A stretch of 37,683 nucleotides of DNA from Testudinibacter crocodili. GTDB taxonomy: Bacteria; Pseudomonadota; Gammaproteobacteria; Enterobacterales; Pasteurellaceae. Of this stretch, positions 18,104 through 25,879 are shown piece after piece (position 1 is the first letter of the stretch; every line of letters starts with the position of its first letter). Made by a program: the position numbers and the translations under genes. Location of the stretch: NCBI GenBank assembly GCA_006228005.1, contig VDHG01000077.1, positions 1 to 37,683 of the forward strand. The letters are read 5' to 3'. The notes under the pieces were generated by a model, which saw only the letters and a list, made by a program, of their open reading frames with translations, did no database searches and was not told the origin of the DNA.

Positions 18104-18343
18104 ATGACAACAGCTAAATTATTTTGGAGCGGTAATTCACAGGCACTACGATTGCCAAAAGCGTTTCGTTTTCATGGTGATAAAGTTAGTATCAAACGTA
18201 AAGGAAACCAAGTCATTCTTGAACCTATCATAACCGATTGGTCGTGGCTAGATCAGCTTGGCGAATTTGACGCCAGTTTAGAAAGTGCGGTTTTAGAAAA
18301 TAGAAATGCCCTGTTAGAACCCGAACGAGACTGGGATTTTTGA
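18104..18343 (+). CDS. vapB: VapB-type antitoxin
   Basis: The 79-aa protein has an N-terminal AbrB/MazE swapped-hairpin DNA-binding domain (KLFWSGNSQALRLPKAFRF). Its acidic, tryptophan-containing C-terminal tail is expected to wrap the toxin. It should neutralise the downstream VapC ribonuclease and, with it, repress the operon. GGGGGA precedes the ATG and a palindrome lies just upstream. An uptake signal lies inside the gene at 18283-18291, suggesting the pair is an established resident. vapC follows 2 nt after the stop. Confidence 0.9.
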   Translation: MTTAKLFWSGNSQALRLPKAFRFHGDKVSIKRKGNQVILEPIITDWSWLDQLGEFDASLESAVLENRNALLEPERDWDF

Positions 18344-18345
18344 TA

Positions 18346-18735
18346 ATGAAATTCCTATTGGATACTAACGCTGTTATTGCACTATTAAAAAATAACACTG
18401 CATTTCATCAACAATTAAGAGCACATCAGCCTAGTGATTTTGTGTTATCAAGTATTGTTATGTATGAACTTTATTATGGTGTGGAGAAAAGTCAACGCAA
18501 ACAGCAAAATCGCGCAAAATTAGAAACATTGCCTTTTGAAGTTCTTGCCTTCAGCAACGATGACGCCCAAATAGCAGGGCAAATTCGAGCCTCTTTAGAG
18601 CAAAAAGGCACACCTATCGGCAGCTATGACACTTTAATTGCCGCACAGGCAATAAGTAATCAACTTATCTTGATTACTTACAACACAAAAGCATTCCAAC
18701 GAATCGAACAATTAAGCTATGAGGATTGGCAGTAA
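18346..18735 (+). CDS. vapC: VapC toxin, PIN-domain ribonuclease
   Basis: I take the ATG at 18346 (129 aa), two bases after the vapB stop; a TTG at 18340 is also in frame. The PIN-domain acidic residues are visible: Asp6 in FLLDTN, Glu41 in YELYYG and Asp95 in GSYDTLIAA. VapC toxins cleave tRNA or rRNA when freed from VapB. The last 15 bases, including the stop, are repeated exactly right after the gene (18736-18750). Confidence 0.9.
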   Translation: MKFLLDTNAVIALLKNNTAFHQQLRAHQPSDFVLSSIVMYELYYGVEKSQRKQQNRAKLETLPFEVLAFSNDDAQIAGQIRASLEQKGTPIGSYDTLIAAQAISNQLILITYNTKAFQRIEQLSYEDWQ

Positions 18736-18750
18736 GAGGATTGGCAGTAA
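18721..18750 (+). repeat. 15-bp perfect tandem duplication at the vapC end
   Basis: GAGGATTGGCAGTAA occurs twice in tandem, at 18721-18735 (the last codons and stop of vapC) and at 18736-18750. This looks like slippage or a junction scar between vapBC and the moa operon. Confidence 0.95.
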
Positions 18751-18759
18751 ATAGCGCCA

Positions 18760-19227
18760 TTACCACTTCGCCGCCGCATGTTTGTCACTTGCCCGCTCTT
18801 CGATCCAGCGTTCGCCATTATCGGTCAACTCTTTTTTCCAAAATGGCGCTTGGGTTTTTAGGTAGTCCATAATAAATTCATTGGCTTGGTAGGCATCGCC
18901 ACGATGCTTGCAACTCACGCCAACCAAGACGATTTCATCGCCGGTTTGCAACTCTCCGACACGGTGGATCAACTGCACTCGTTGCATTTCCCAGCGTTGG
19001 CAAGCCTGGGCTACAATCTCGTTCAGTGCTTTTTCCGTCATTGCCGGGTAATGCTCCAAATAAAGTTTTTCTACACTGTCACCCAGATTCATCTCGCGTA
19101 CTTTGCCGATAAACAGTACAACAGCCCCACTGCTTTTCGGCTCAGATAACCATTGGTAAACCGCACTTTGATCAAATTCTGCGGTTTGTACCGCAACCCG
19201 AATTTCTGTTGCCATGTTTGTCTGCAC
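18760..19227 (-). CDS. moaE: Molybdopterin synthase catalytic subunit
   Basis: The protein is 155 aa from a GTG at 19227, or 151 aa from the ATG at 19215. The GTG sits 2 nt after the moaD stop with GGGGGA at a good distance, so coupled initiation there is plausible; family alignment favours the ATG (MATEIRVAVQ). MoaE with MoaD converts cyclic pyranopterin monophosphate to molybdopterin by inserting two sulfurs. Conserved regions include GKVREMN, LYLEHYPAMTEKAL and KHRGDAYQANEF. It is the last gene of moaACDE, converging on vapBC. Confidence 0.93.
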   Translation of the reverse strand: MQTNMATEIRVAVQTAEFDQSAVYQWLSEPKSSGAVVLFIGKVREMNLGDSVEKLYLEHYPAMTEKALNEIVAQACQRWEMQRVQLIHRVGELQTGDEIVLVGVSCKHRGDAYQANEFIMDYLKTQAPFWKKELTDNGERWIEERASDKHAAAKW

Positions 19228-19229
19228 CG

Positions 19230-19475
19230 TTATCCCCCAGTCACTGGCGGAAAAAAGGCAATTTCGTCGCCATTTTGAAGTAGGCTATCCAGTGGCATCA
19301 ACGTTTGGTTGATTGCCACCAGCAATTTGTCGCTTTGCAGTGCCAACGCCCATTTCTCCCCTTTGGCTGCCAAATATTGGCGCAACGCTTCAGCAGTGGC
19401 AAACTCCGCTTCCAGTTGCAGCTCGTCAGTGTCGATCAACTCTCGCACTTGCGCAAAGAACAATACTTTAATCAT
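19230..19475 (-). CDS. moaD: Molybdopterin synthase sulfur-carrier subunit
   Basis: The 81-aa start is the ATG at 19475, with GAGGG about 6 nt upstream; an upstream in-frame start adds four residues. It is a ubiquitin-fold protein ending in the required Gly-Gly (PPVTGG), whose terminal thiocarboxylate delivers sulfur to MoaE. The length equals that of E. coli MoaD. The start overlaps the moaC end by 8 nt, so translation is probably coupled. Confidence 0.95.
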   Translation of the reverse strand: MIKVLFFAQVRELIDTDELQLEAEFATAEALRQYLAAKGEKWALALQSDKLLVAINQTLMPLDSLLQNGDEIAFFPPVTGG

Positions 19476-19956
19476 TTTTTCCCTCAACCGAAAAATCGCC
19501 CGACTTACCGCCGCTTTTGCTCAGCAACCGCACTTGCTCAATCACAATGTCTTTTTGCACCGCTTTGCACATGTCGTAAATCGTCAACGCTGCCACCGAA
19601 GCCGCCGTCAGCGCCTCCATTTCCACACCGGTTTTGCCGCTTAAACGGCACAGGCTTTCTATCCGCACCTGGTTGGTTGCTGGAAGTGCGGTCAGATTGA
19701 CTTCAACTTTGGTGAGTAACAACGGGTGGCACAACGGAATCAGTTCCCATGTGCGTTTTGCTGCTTGAATACCGGCAATGCGGGCGGTAGCAAACACATC
19801 GCCTTTATGGTGATCGCCATTTAAAATCATCTGCAACGTTTGTGCCGACATGGTCACCAGCGCTTCGGCACGGGCTTCACGCACGGTTTCAGCTTTGTTG
19901 CCGACATCGACCATATTGGCTTCGCCGTTACTGTTGATATGGGTAAATTGCTGCAT
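19468..19956 (-). CDS. moaC: Cyclic pyranopterin monophosphate synthase
   Basis: The 162-aa protein matches the family length (161 in E. coli). It converts the MoaA product to cyclic pyranopterin monophosphate, the first stable molybdenum cofactor intermediate. Conserved strings seen are [38 protein letters not shown] and the C-terminal lysine-rich [15 protein letters not shown] precedes the ATG. It lies 45 nt after moaA. Confidence 0.95.
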   Translation of the reverse strand: MQQFTHINSNGEANMVDVGNKAETVREARAEALVTMSAQTLQMILNGDHHKGDVFATARIAGIQAAKRTWELIPLCHPLLLTKVEVNLTALPATNQVRIESLCRLSGKTGVEMEALTAASVAALTIYDMCKAVQKDIVIEQVRLLSKSGGKSGDFSVEGKND

Positions 19957-20001
19957 ACATTCTCTTTAAGATAGGTCGGACATTCGCCCGATATTGATAA
20001 T

Positions 20002-21045
20002 TCAACCGCCAATCGACGCCAAGTGCGGTCGCACTCCGCTGTCGCCTTGATGCAGATAGTGATGTTCGCGTTTTTGCTGCAACGCCGAGAAGAGCCTTGC
20101 CTGCAACGGGGCTTGCTGCCAATCCTGTTGCAGCAAATCACGCAGTTCAACCCCCTCTTCCCCAAATAAGCAGAGGTGCAACTGCCCTTTGGCAGAGACA
20201 CGCAGGCGGTTGCAATCGGCGCAGAAATCTTTGGAATAGGGCATAATCAAACCGATTGCCCCTTGGTAATCCGGGTGCTTCAGCACCTTAGCCGGTCCAT
20301 CAGTTATCGCACGGTTTTGCAGCTGCCAGCCGTTTTGCAGCAACTGTTCCATCAGCACTGAACCGGACAAATGGTGACGATCAAAAAAGTGATCCATTTC
20401 CCCGGTTTGCATTAATTCGATAAAACGCATCTCGATCGGACGATGTTTAATCCAGGCTAAAAATGCCGCAAAATCTTTATCGTTCAAGCCTTTCATCAGC
20501 ACCGAATTGACTTTAATTTGCTGATAGCCCGCCTCAAATGCTTTATCAATCCCTTCCATCACTTGATGAAACAGATTCTCACCGGTAATTTGATGGAACA
20601 TTTTCGGATCAAGACTGTCAACGCTGACATTGATCGCATCCAGCCCGGCTGCACGCCATTCTGCCACTGATTTCGCCATGCGATAGCCGTTGGTGGTCAG
20701 CGCAATTTTTTTGATCTTAGCGTTGGCACGCACCGTTTCGATGATCTGGGTGAAATCTTTGCGCAGCGTCGGCTCGCCGCCGGTGATCCGCACTTTCTCG
20801 GTTCCCATTGCCGCAAAGCCGTTGATCAAACGTCGAATTTCGTTCAACTGTAGAAACGACGGTTTGTTGTTTTGCGGTTGATAACCATTCGGCAAGCAGT
20901 AATTACACTTAAAATTACACACGTCGGTGATGGAGAGACGCAAATATTGGTATTGCCGCTTAAAGCGGTCAACCAACTGCTGAGGCTGATTTTGTTGCAA
21001 TGGCACAAAACCAACCGGAATGTTATGTATTCGGATTTGCTGCAT
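20002..21045 (-). CDS. moaA: GTP 3',8-cyclase (radical SAM)
   Basis: The 347-aa protein carries out the first step of molybdenum cofactor synthesis on GTP. The N-terminal radical-SAM cluster ligands are Cys43, Cys47 and Cys50 (CNFKCNYC). The second [4Fe-4S] cluster, which binds substrate, uses Cys275, Cys278 and Cys292. The protein ends in the required Gly-Gly (ASIGG). AAAGGTG is about 5 nt before the ATG. The first 20 residues (up to PLQQNQ) form a slightly longer head than usual. A structured leader resembling the Moco riboswitch lies immediately upstream. Confidence 0.95.
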   Translation of the reverse strand: MQQIRIHNIPVGFVPLQQNQPQQLVDRFKRQYQYLRLSITDVCNFKCNYCLPNGYQPQNNKPSFLQLNEIRRLINGFAAMGTEKVRITGGEPTLRKDFTQIIETVRANAKIKKIALTTNGYRMAKSVAEWRAAGLDAINVSVDSLDPKMFHQITGENLFHQVMEGIDKAFEAGYQQIKVNSVLMKGLNDKDFAAFLAWIKHRPIEMRFIELMQTGEMDHFFDRHHLSGSVLMEQLLQNGWQLQNRAITDGPAKVLKHPDYQGAIGLIMPYSKDFCADCNRLRVSAKGQLHLCLFGEEGVELRDLLQQDWQQAPLQARLFSALQQKREHHYLHQGDSGVRPHLASIGG

Positions 21046-21175
21046 TCTGACACCTTTCTAAACACGAGCGGATAAGCCGTTTCCAGCGTATCCGGCGTAG
21101 CACAAAACAACTGTGCTAACAGGCTTGCTGCCCTATTCTTGCAAACGTAGGCGAGACAAGCTCGGAGTGATATGC
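21046..21175 (-). ncRNA. Candidate molybdenum-cofactor (Moco) riboswitch
   Basis: The moaA leader can fold into a multibranched RNA. A closing helix pairs CGAGC (complement of 21160-21164) with GCTCG (complement of 21065-21069). It encloses a 7-bp hairpin (21098-21104 with 21112-21118) and a stem (21070-21093) capped by a GAAA tetraloop. The 3' end contains AGAAAGGTGT, which doubles as the ribosome binding site. A GNRA-capped arm and the terminal GAAAGGTGT are features I recall from Moco leaders upstream of moaA in gammaproteobacteria, and the position is right. Covariance was not tested. Confidence 0.6.
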
Positions 21176-21193
21176 GTTGTTAAATTTTGCTTA

Positions 21194-21221
21194 ATTTTAT
21201 CATTCCCAGCCGCAAGCGCAA
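21194..21221 (-). promoter_or_regulatory. Likely promoter of moaACDE
   Basis: On the minus strand, TTGCGC (21216-21221) and TAAAAT (21194-21199) are separated by 16 nt. This places transcription start about 140 nt before moaA, the right place to include the folded leader. Confidence 0.45.
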
Positions 21222-21353
21222 TCCCTGCATGGATGTAATTGCGACTATTTGCTGCATTTGTGATCTGACCACGTTTCAAAGTGCGCTAATTTAGCGGATA
21301 ATGCAAATAAGCCCCAGAAATAATGACAAAATCAGATAAAAAACAAACACTAT

Positions 21354-22289
21354 ATGAACCCACATCTGCATAATTTGACGCAACTCAACCAATTACAACA
21401 AGTGGTCGCCATCGGTGGCGGGCACGGTCTCGGACGTTTGATGTCTTCGCTCGGTTTTCTCAAAGAGCGGTTGACCGGCATTGTCACCACCACTGACAAC
21501 GGTGGCTCAACCGGGCGTATCCGCTTGCAACACGGTGGTATCGCTTGGGGCGATTTACGCAATTGTATTAACCAAATTATCACTGAGCCTAGCACAGCCT
21601 CCGCACTATTTGAGTACCGTTTCAGCGGTAATGGCGATTTGGCAGGGCATAATCTTGGCAATTTGATGTTGAAAGCGTTGGAAGACATGAAAATTCGTCC
21701 ATTGGAGGGGGTCAATTTGATCCGCACTTTGTTACGCGTGCGTTGTCATCTGATTCCGATGTCGGAAACGCCAGTACACTTAGGCGCCAAGCTACACTCC
21801 GGTGCCACTGTTGTCGGCGAAGTAAATATCGACAAGTTAACCGAACTGCCGAAAAGGCTGTTTTTGATCCCACAAGTCAGCGCCACGCCGGAAGCTGTCA
21901 GCGCTTTGCAACAAGCCGAGTTGATTCTGCTGGGTCCCGGCAGCTTTCTAACCAGTATTATGCCGCCACTACTGTTGCCTGAAATCGCACAAGCCCTGCA
22001 AAGCACCGCCGCCAAAATTATGTTTATTGACAATCTAGGCGTAGAACACAGCCCGGCTGCGACACTCTCACTCGCACAGCGGATTGACTGGATAGAAAAA
22101 ACCATCGGTCAAAAACTTAATAACAAAAGTGCGGTTGACGGCATTATCACCTACCCCGAAGCACACTATCAGGATCTGTTGCACAAGACCATCGTCGCAG
22201 AGAAGCTGAATGATGATGATATCATCTACCGCCACAACCGCACTTTGCTGTGTAAGAGCATCGATAAGTTATTGGCAAAGCTACAATAA
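21354..22289 (+). CDS. YvcK/CofD-family protein (YbhK-like)
   Basis: The 311-aa protein belongs to the gluconeogenesis-factor family (E. coli YbhK is 302 aa). The N-terminal nucleotide-binding region GGGHGLGR (21-28) is followed by TTDNGGSTGR (46-55) and GDLRNCI. YvcK proteins bind UDP-sugars and are linked to carbon source use and envelope shape in Firmicutes; the role in this group is unclear. It is divergent from moaA, as ybhK is in E. coli. No good Shine-Dalgarno precedes the ATG, which follows an A-rich stretch. Confidence 0.85.
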   Translation: MNPHLHNLTQLNQLQQVVAIGGGHGLGRLMSSLGFLKERLTGIVTTTDNGGSTGRIRLQHGGIAWGDLRNCINQIITEPSTASALFEYRFSGNGDLAGHNLGNLMLKALEDMKIRPLEGVNLIRTLLRVRCHLIPMSETPVHLGAKLHSGATVVGEVNIDKLTELPKRLFLIPQVSATPEAVSALQQAELILLGPGSFLTSIMPPLLLPEIAQALQSTAAKIMFIDNLGVEHSPAATLSLAQRIDWIEKTIGQKLNNKSAVDGIITYPEAHYQDLLHKTIVAEKLNDDDIIYRHNRTLLCKSIDKLLAKLQ

Positions 22290-22316
22290 CCTCTATTTTC
22301 TCAACGTACGGTTAGG

Positions 22317-23375
22317 TTAATACAAGCTACGATTGCTGCGTTGTAGCCAACGCAGCAGTAGATTATCGCTACTCTCTTCTGCTTGCTTGCCGATTTTTTG
22401 CATTAAAGATTTTTTCTGGGTGAATTTCACTTCCAACACATCTTTGTGTTGCAACGCCGTTAAGATCACATCATCACTGGTGGCGATTTCATCAACTAAG
22501 CCCAAATCTAACGCCTGCTGCCCAAACCAATGTTCCCCAGTAGCGATTTTTTCCAAATCCAAGTTTTGACGGTGATTGGCGACAAAATCTTTGAACAATT
22601 GATGGGTTTCTTCCAGCTCCTGCTGGAATTTCTCGCGTCCTTTTTCGGTGTTTTCGCCTAAAATCGTCATGGTGCGTTTGTATTCGCCAGCGGTCATCAC
22701 CTCAACATCCACATCATGTTTTTTCAGTAAACGGTGAATATTCGGAATCTGCGCCACCACACCGACCGAGCCGATCACCGCAAACGGGGCAGAAACAATT
22801 TTATCCGCCACACACGCCATCATATAGCCTCCGCTGGCTGCCACTTTATCGACTGCAACCGTTAATTTGATGCCTTTTTGTTTTAAGCGAGCTAGCTGTG
22901 ATGCTGCTAAACCATAACCGTGTACCACCCCACCAGGACTTTCCAAACGCAGCAGCACCTCATCTTCCGCTTTTGCCACCGCCAAGATCGCACTGATTTC
23001 ATCCGCCAATGCCGCTGTGCCACTGGCTTGAATATCACCTTTAAAATTCAACACATACACACAAGGTTTCGCTGTTTGCTCAGCTTCTTGACCGCTCTTT
23101 GCCGCTTGCTTGTTCGCTTTAGCCTGCAACTTTTGCTGTTTTTTGCGTGCTTTTTCTTGCTGTTTCACTTGTTCATCAGTCAAGCGAAAATCGGCTAATT
23201 TTTGCTGATTATCCTGATACTTTTTCGCCAAATCGGTAATTTTCAGCTCCCCGACCGCACTTTGCTCTTTTTGCCGCAAACTAACAATAAAAGCAAAAAT
23301 CGCCGCAATCACCAATAAAACAGTAAGCACCTCGAGGATAAACACCCCGTAATTGATTAAAACTTCAGACCACAT
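22317..23375 (-). CDS. sohB: Inner-membrane peptidase SohB (S49 family)
   Basis: The 352-aa protein is close to E. coli SohB (349 aa). A single N-terminal membrane segment (about 10-32) is followed by a lysine/glutamine-rich, probably coiled-coil stretch (65-100). The S49 protease domain has Ser181 in AASGGYMMA and Lys233 in EYKRTMT as the likely Ser-Lys dyad. It probably cleaves residual signal peptides or membrane protein fragments in the periplasm. It converges with the YvcK-like gene with only 27 nt between stop codons and no clear terminator. Confidence 0.92.
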   Translation of the reverse strand: MWSEVLINYGVFILEVLTVLLVIAAIFAFIVSLRQKEQSAVGELKITDLAKKYQDNQQKLADFRLTDEQVKQQEKARKKQQKLQAKANKQAAKSGQEAEQTAKPCVYVLNFKGDIQASGTAALADEISAILAVAKAEDEVLLRLESPGGVVHGYGLAASQLARLKQKGIKLTVAVDKVAASGGYMMACVADKIVSAPFAVIGSVGVVAQIPNIHRLLKKHDVDVEVMTAGEYKRTMTILGENTEKGREKFQQELEETHQLFKDFVANHRQNLDLEKIATGEHWFGQQALDLGLVDEIATSDDVILTALQHKDVLEVKFTQKKSLMQKIGKQAEESSDNLLLRWLQRSNRSLY

Positions 23376-23500
23376 GGTTTTCCCTTATTAATAAATATCC
23401 CATTGCCAATAAATTAAAGGATTATCATACACTATTCCACTTTTTTCTACTTAACCGCACTGGCTAATTTATCTATTTCTGCCAAAATATAAAAAACAAC

Positions 23501-23535
23501 TTGACCAAATCCCCTTGTACTAGTTTAATAGTACA
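23501..23535 (+). promoter_or_regulatory. trpE promoter with TrpR operator
   Basis: TTGACC (23501-23506), a 17-nt spacer and TTTAAT (23524-23529) form a sigma70 promoter. The palindrome TGTACTAGTTTAATAGTACA (23516-23535) covers the -10 and closely resembles the TrpR operator of enteric bacteria. Transcription would start only about 25 nt before trpE, leaving no room for a leader-peptide attenuator. Confidence 0.85.
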
Positions 23536-23561
23536 AAAATAAAACCTGAATGGGATTTCTA

Positions 23562-25109
23562 ATGCCGTATATACATATCACCCAACAAGCCGTTGATTAT
23601 CACCCTGATCCAACAGCCATTTTTGCTACATTGTGCCAAAATAAAACCAATACGCTGTTGCTGGAATCTGCCGAGATTCAAAGCAAGAACAGCCTGACCA
23701 GTTTGCTGTTTATCAACAGCGCTTTGAAAATCACCTGTCAGGATAAAAGCGTCACATTTAGCGCATTAACTGCCAGTGGAAAGGCAGTATTACCGCACAT
23801 TGCAAAAACGTTACAGGGTTTAGCGGAATCCTTGCATACTGAACATGATGATCATTTGACCGCACTTTTCGCCGAATTGGATCCTAATTTGGACGAAGAC
23901 AACAAATTACAGGCGGCGACGGTATTTGACGGTTTGCGTGTGATTAACCAACTGTTTAGCGAGCCTGAAAGTGCGGTTTATCTCGGCGGTTTGTTTGCCT
24001 ACGATCTGGTGGCAGGATTTATCCCGATGGACAATATCACGCTGCAAGACGATCAAATCAGCTGCCCAGACTACTGTTTTTATTTAGCCGAACAGTTATT
24101 ACGGCTCGATCACCAGCAACAATCGGCAACATTGCAAACCTTCTGCTTTAGCGCTGAACAACAACCGCACTTGGCTTTAAGCGCTGAAAAAATCAAACAG
24201 CAATTGTGCCAAATTCAGGATCAGTTAGCCATTCAAGCTGCGCCAACCGATATTCGTGTCAATATTGAAGATCCCGAATTCAAGCAGATTATTGAGCGGT
24301 TAAAACAGCATATTTATGTCGGCGATGTGTTCCAAATCGTGCCGTCACGCCGTTTTTCCATCGAATGCCCAAATCCGTTGGCAACCTACCGCCGTTTAAA
24401 AATCACCAATCCAAGCCCGTATATGTTCTATATGCACGACGATGATTTTATTCTGTTCGGTGCTTCACCGGAAAGTGCGTTAAAATACAGCCAAGACAGC
24501 CGTCAGCTAGAAATCTACCCGATTGCCGGCTCCCGCCCACGCGGTTTTGATCAACAGGGTCGTATTGATCCGGAACTGGATGCACGTTTGGAACTGGAGC
24601 TGCGTTTGGATAAAAAAGAGTTGGCAGAGCACTTGATGCTGGTTGATTTGGCGCGTAATGACGTTGCCCGAGTTTGTCAAAGCGGCAGCCGCCAAGTGAA
24701 AGAGCTGATGCAAGTGGATCGCTACTCGCACATTATGCATCTGGTTTCACGAGTGGTTGGCAAGTTGCGTCCCGAACTGGACGCCTTGCACGCCTATCAA
24801 GCCTGCATGAATATGGGGACGCTGACCGGCGCCCCGAAAATCAAAGCGATGCAGTTGATTTACCAATTTGAACAACAGAAGCGCCACAGCTACGGCGGCG
24901 CAGTCGGCTACCTCAGCTCCGACGGCAATTTCGACACCTGCATCGTGATCCGCTCTGCTTTCGTGCAAAACGGCATCGCCCACATCCAAGCCGGCTGCGG
25001 CGAAGTGCTGGATTCCGATCCGCAAATGGAAGCGGACGAAACACGGCATAAGGCAAGAGCGGTGATTAATGCGATTGTGCAAACAAATCTGAATAACCCA
25101 AGCCAATAA
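23562..25109 (+). CDS. trpE: Anthranilate synthase component I
   Basis: I prefer the ATG at 23562 (515 aa), which has GGGA 7 nt upstream; an ATG four codons earlier (23550) is possible. TrpE converts chorismate to anthranilate with ammonia supplied by TrpG. The tryptophan feedback region LLLESAEI is near residue 32, and the chorismate-binding C-terminal domain carries PIAGSRPRG, HLMLVDLARND and GTLTGAPKIKAMQ. It is transcribed from its own TrpR-controlled promoter. Its partner trpG is not adjacent: a brnTA pair lies between. Confidence 0.95.
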   Translation: MPYIHITQQAVDYHPDPTAIFATLCQNKTNTLLLESAEIQSKNSLTSLLFINSALKITCQDKSVTFSALTASGKAVLPHIAKTLQGLAESLHTEHDDHLTALFAELDPNLDEDNKLQAATVFDGLRVINQLFSEPESAVYLGGLFAYDLVAGFIPMDNITLQDDQISCPDYCFYLAEQLLRLDHQQQSATLQTFCFSAEQQPHLALSAEKIKQQLCQIQDQLAIQAAPTDIRVNIEDPEFKQIIERLKQHIYVGDVFQIVPSRRFSIECPNPLATYRRLKITNPSPYMFYMHDDDFILFGASPESALKYSQDSRQLEIYPIAGSRPRGFDQQGRIDPELDARLELELRLDKKELAEHLMLVDLARNDVARVCQSGSRQVKELMQVDRYSHIMHLVSRVVGKLRPELDALHAYQACMNMGTLTGAPKIKAMQLIYQFEQQKRHSYGGAVGYLSSDGNFDTCIVIRSAFVQNGIAHIQAGCGEVLDSDPQMEADETRHKARAVINAIVQTNLNNPSQ

Positions 25110-25111
25110 AG

Positions 25112-25140
25112 TTGATTTTTTGAACAACCATAAATACAAT
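25112..25140 (+). promoter_or_regulatory. Likely brnTA promoter
   Basis: TTGATT (25112-25117), a 17-nt spacer and TACAAT (25135-25140) lie in the 63 bp between the trpE stop and brnT. The pair therefore probably has its own promoter, although read-through from trpE is also possible because no terminator separates them. Confidence 0.5.
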
Positions 25141-25172
25141 ATATGTACAAAAAGGAGCTTGAATTATAACCT

Positions 25173-25463
25173 ATGTTTACTGTTGATGGATTTGAATGGG
25201 ATAGTAACAAAGCTAAAATCAATCATAAAAAACACGGTATTACCTTTGAAGAAGCTATTAGTGTTTTTTACGATGATAATGCGCTATTACAGCCAGACCC
25301 AACTCATTCATTTCTAGAAGAACGCTTTCTGTTATTAGGATTAAGCGAAGTAAGTAATATGTTGGTTGTTGTGCATTGCGAACGTGATAATAATATTCGG
25401 ATTATCTCCGCAAGGTTAGCAACAAAAAACGAAACCGAACAATATAGGAAAAAATTACGATGA
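25173..25463 (+). CDS. brnT: BrnT-type toxin
   Basis: The 96-aa protein has the BrnT signature: FEWDSNKAKINHKKHGITFEEA at the N-terminus, then HSFLEERFLLLG, LVVVHCE and IRIISARLATKNE. BrnT is a RelE-like ribonuclease toxin of type II systems, neutralised by BrnA. The nearest Shine-Dalgarno (AAGGAG) is 15 nt from the ATG, longer than ideal. The stop overlaps the brnA start (ATGA). The segment is AT-rich and carries no uptake signal in its coding part. Confidence 0.9.
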   Translation: MFTVDGFEWDSNKAKINHKKHGITFEEAISVFYDDNALLQPDPTHSFLEERFLLLGLSEVSNMLVVVHCERDNNIRIISARLATKNETEQYRKKLR

Positions 25464-25672
25464 AACCAGAATATGATTTTTCTAATGCTGTCAAAAATCC
25501 CTATGCTAAAAATTTAAAAAGTAAAAAAGTGGTTACTATTCGGATTGATGATGAATCTGTGGATTATTTTAAGCAACTATCCAAAGAAATGAATATGCCC
25601 TATCAAACCTTAATCAATCTCTATTTGCGTGATTGCGTCAAAACCGGGCGTAAACCGGTTTTACAATGGTGA
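25460..25672 (+). CDS. brnA: BrnA-type antitoxin
   Basis: The 70-aa protein has the ribbon-helix-helix type sequence expected of BrnA: KKVVTIRIDDESVDYFKQLSK, then the MPYQTLINLYLRDCVKTGRK helix pair. It should bind BrnT and repress the shared promoter. The 4-nt overlap with brnT implies coupled translation. Two stem-loops follow immediately. Confidence 0.85.
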   Translation: MKPEYDFSNAVKNPYAKNLKSKKVVTIRIDDESVDYFKQLSKEMNMPYQTLINLYLRDCVKTGRKPVLQW

Positions 25673-25677
25673 TAGTT

Positions 25678-25707
25678 ATACACACAAAACCGCACTTTTG
25701 TGTGTAT
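25678..25707 (+). terminator. Stem-loop after brnA
   Basis: A perfect 12-bp stem, ATACACACAAAA (25678-25689) with its complement at 25696-25707, has a 6-nt loop. An uptake signal (ACCGCACTT, 25689-25697) spans the loop. It is a likely terminator for brnTA, though no long T-run follows. Confidence 0.6.
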
Positions 25708-25718
25708 ATTCGAATAAC

Positions 25719-25748
25719 GCACACAAGAAATCGAGTTTTCTTGTGTGC
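25719..25748. terminator. Second stem-loop before the trpG promoter
   Basis: A perfect 12-bp stem, GCACACAAGAAA (25719-25730) with its complement at 25737-25748, is similar in sequence to the preceding hairpin. Together they separate brnTA from the trpG promoter. Confidence 0.5.
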
Positions 25749-25802
25749 TTGTAACCTATTCTCCCGAAACAACTTAATCCCCTCCTTTCCGACAGAAACC
25801 CC

Positions 25803-25837
25803 TTGACAAAAATTAACTGTACTAGTTTAATAGTACA
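25803..25837 (+). promoter_or_regulatory. trpG operon promoter with second TrpR operator
   Basis: TTGACA (25803-25808), a 17-nt spacer and TTTAAT (25826-25831) form a strong promoter. The 20-bp palindrome at 25818-25837 is identical to the one before trpE. A small hairpin (GAGGT-AAC-ACCTC, 25848-25860) lies in the short leader. Again there is no attenuator. Confidence 0.85.
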
Positions 25838-25879
25838 AAACAAATTTGAGGTAACACCTCTTAAGCATTGGATAACAAA

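Noticed and set aside
23536-23561. trp attenuator with leader peptide
   Set aside because: There are only about 25 nt between the predicted transcription start and trpE, too little for a leader peptide and alternative hairpins.
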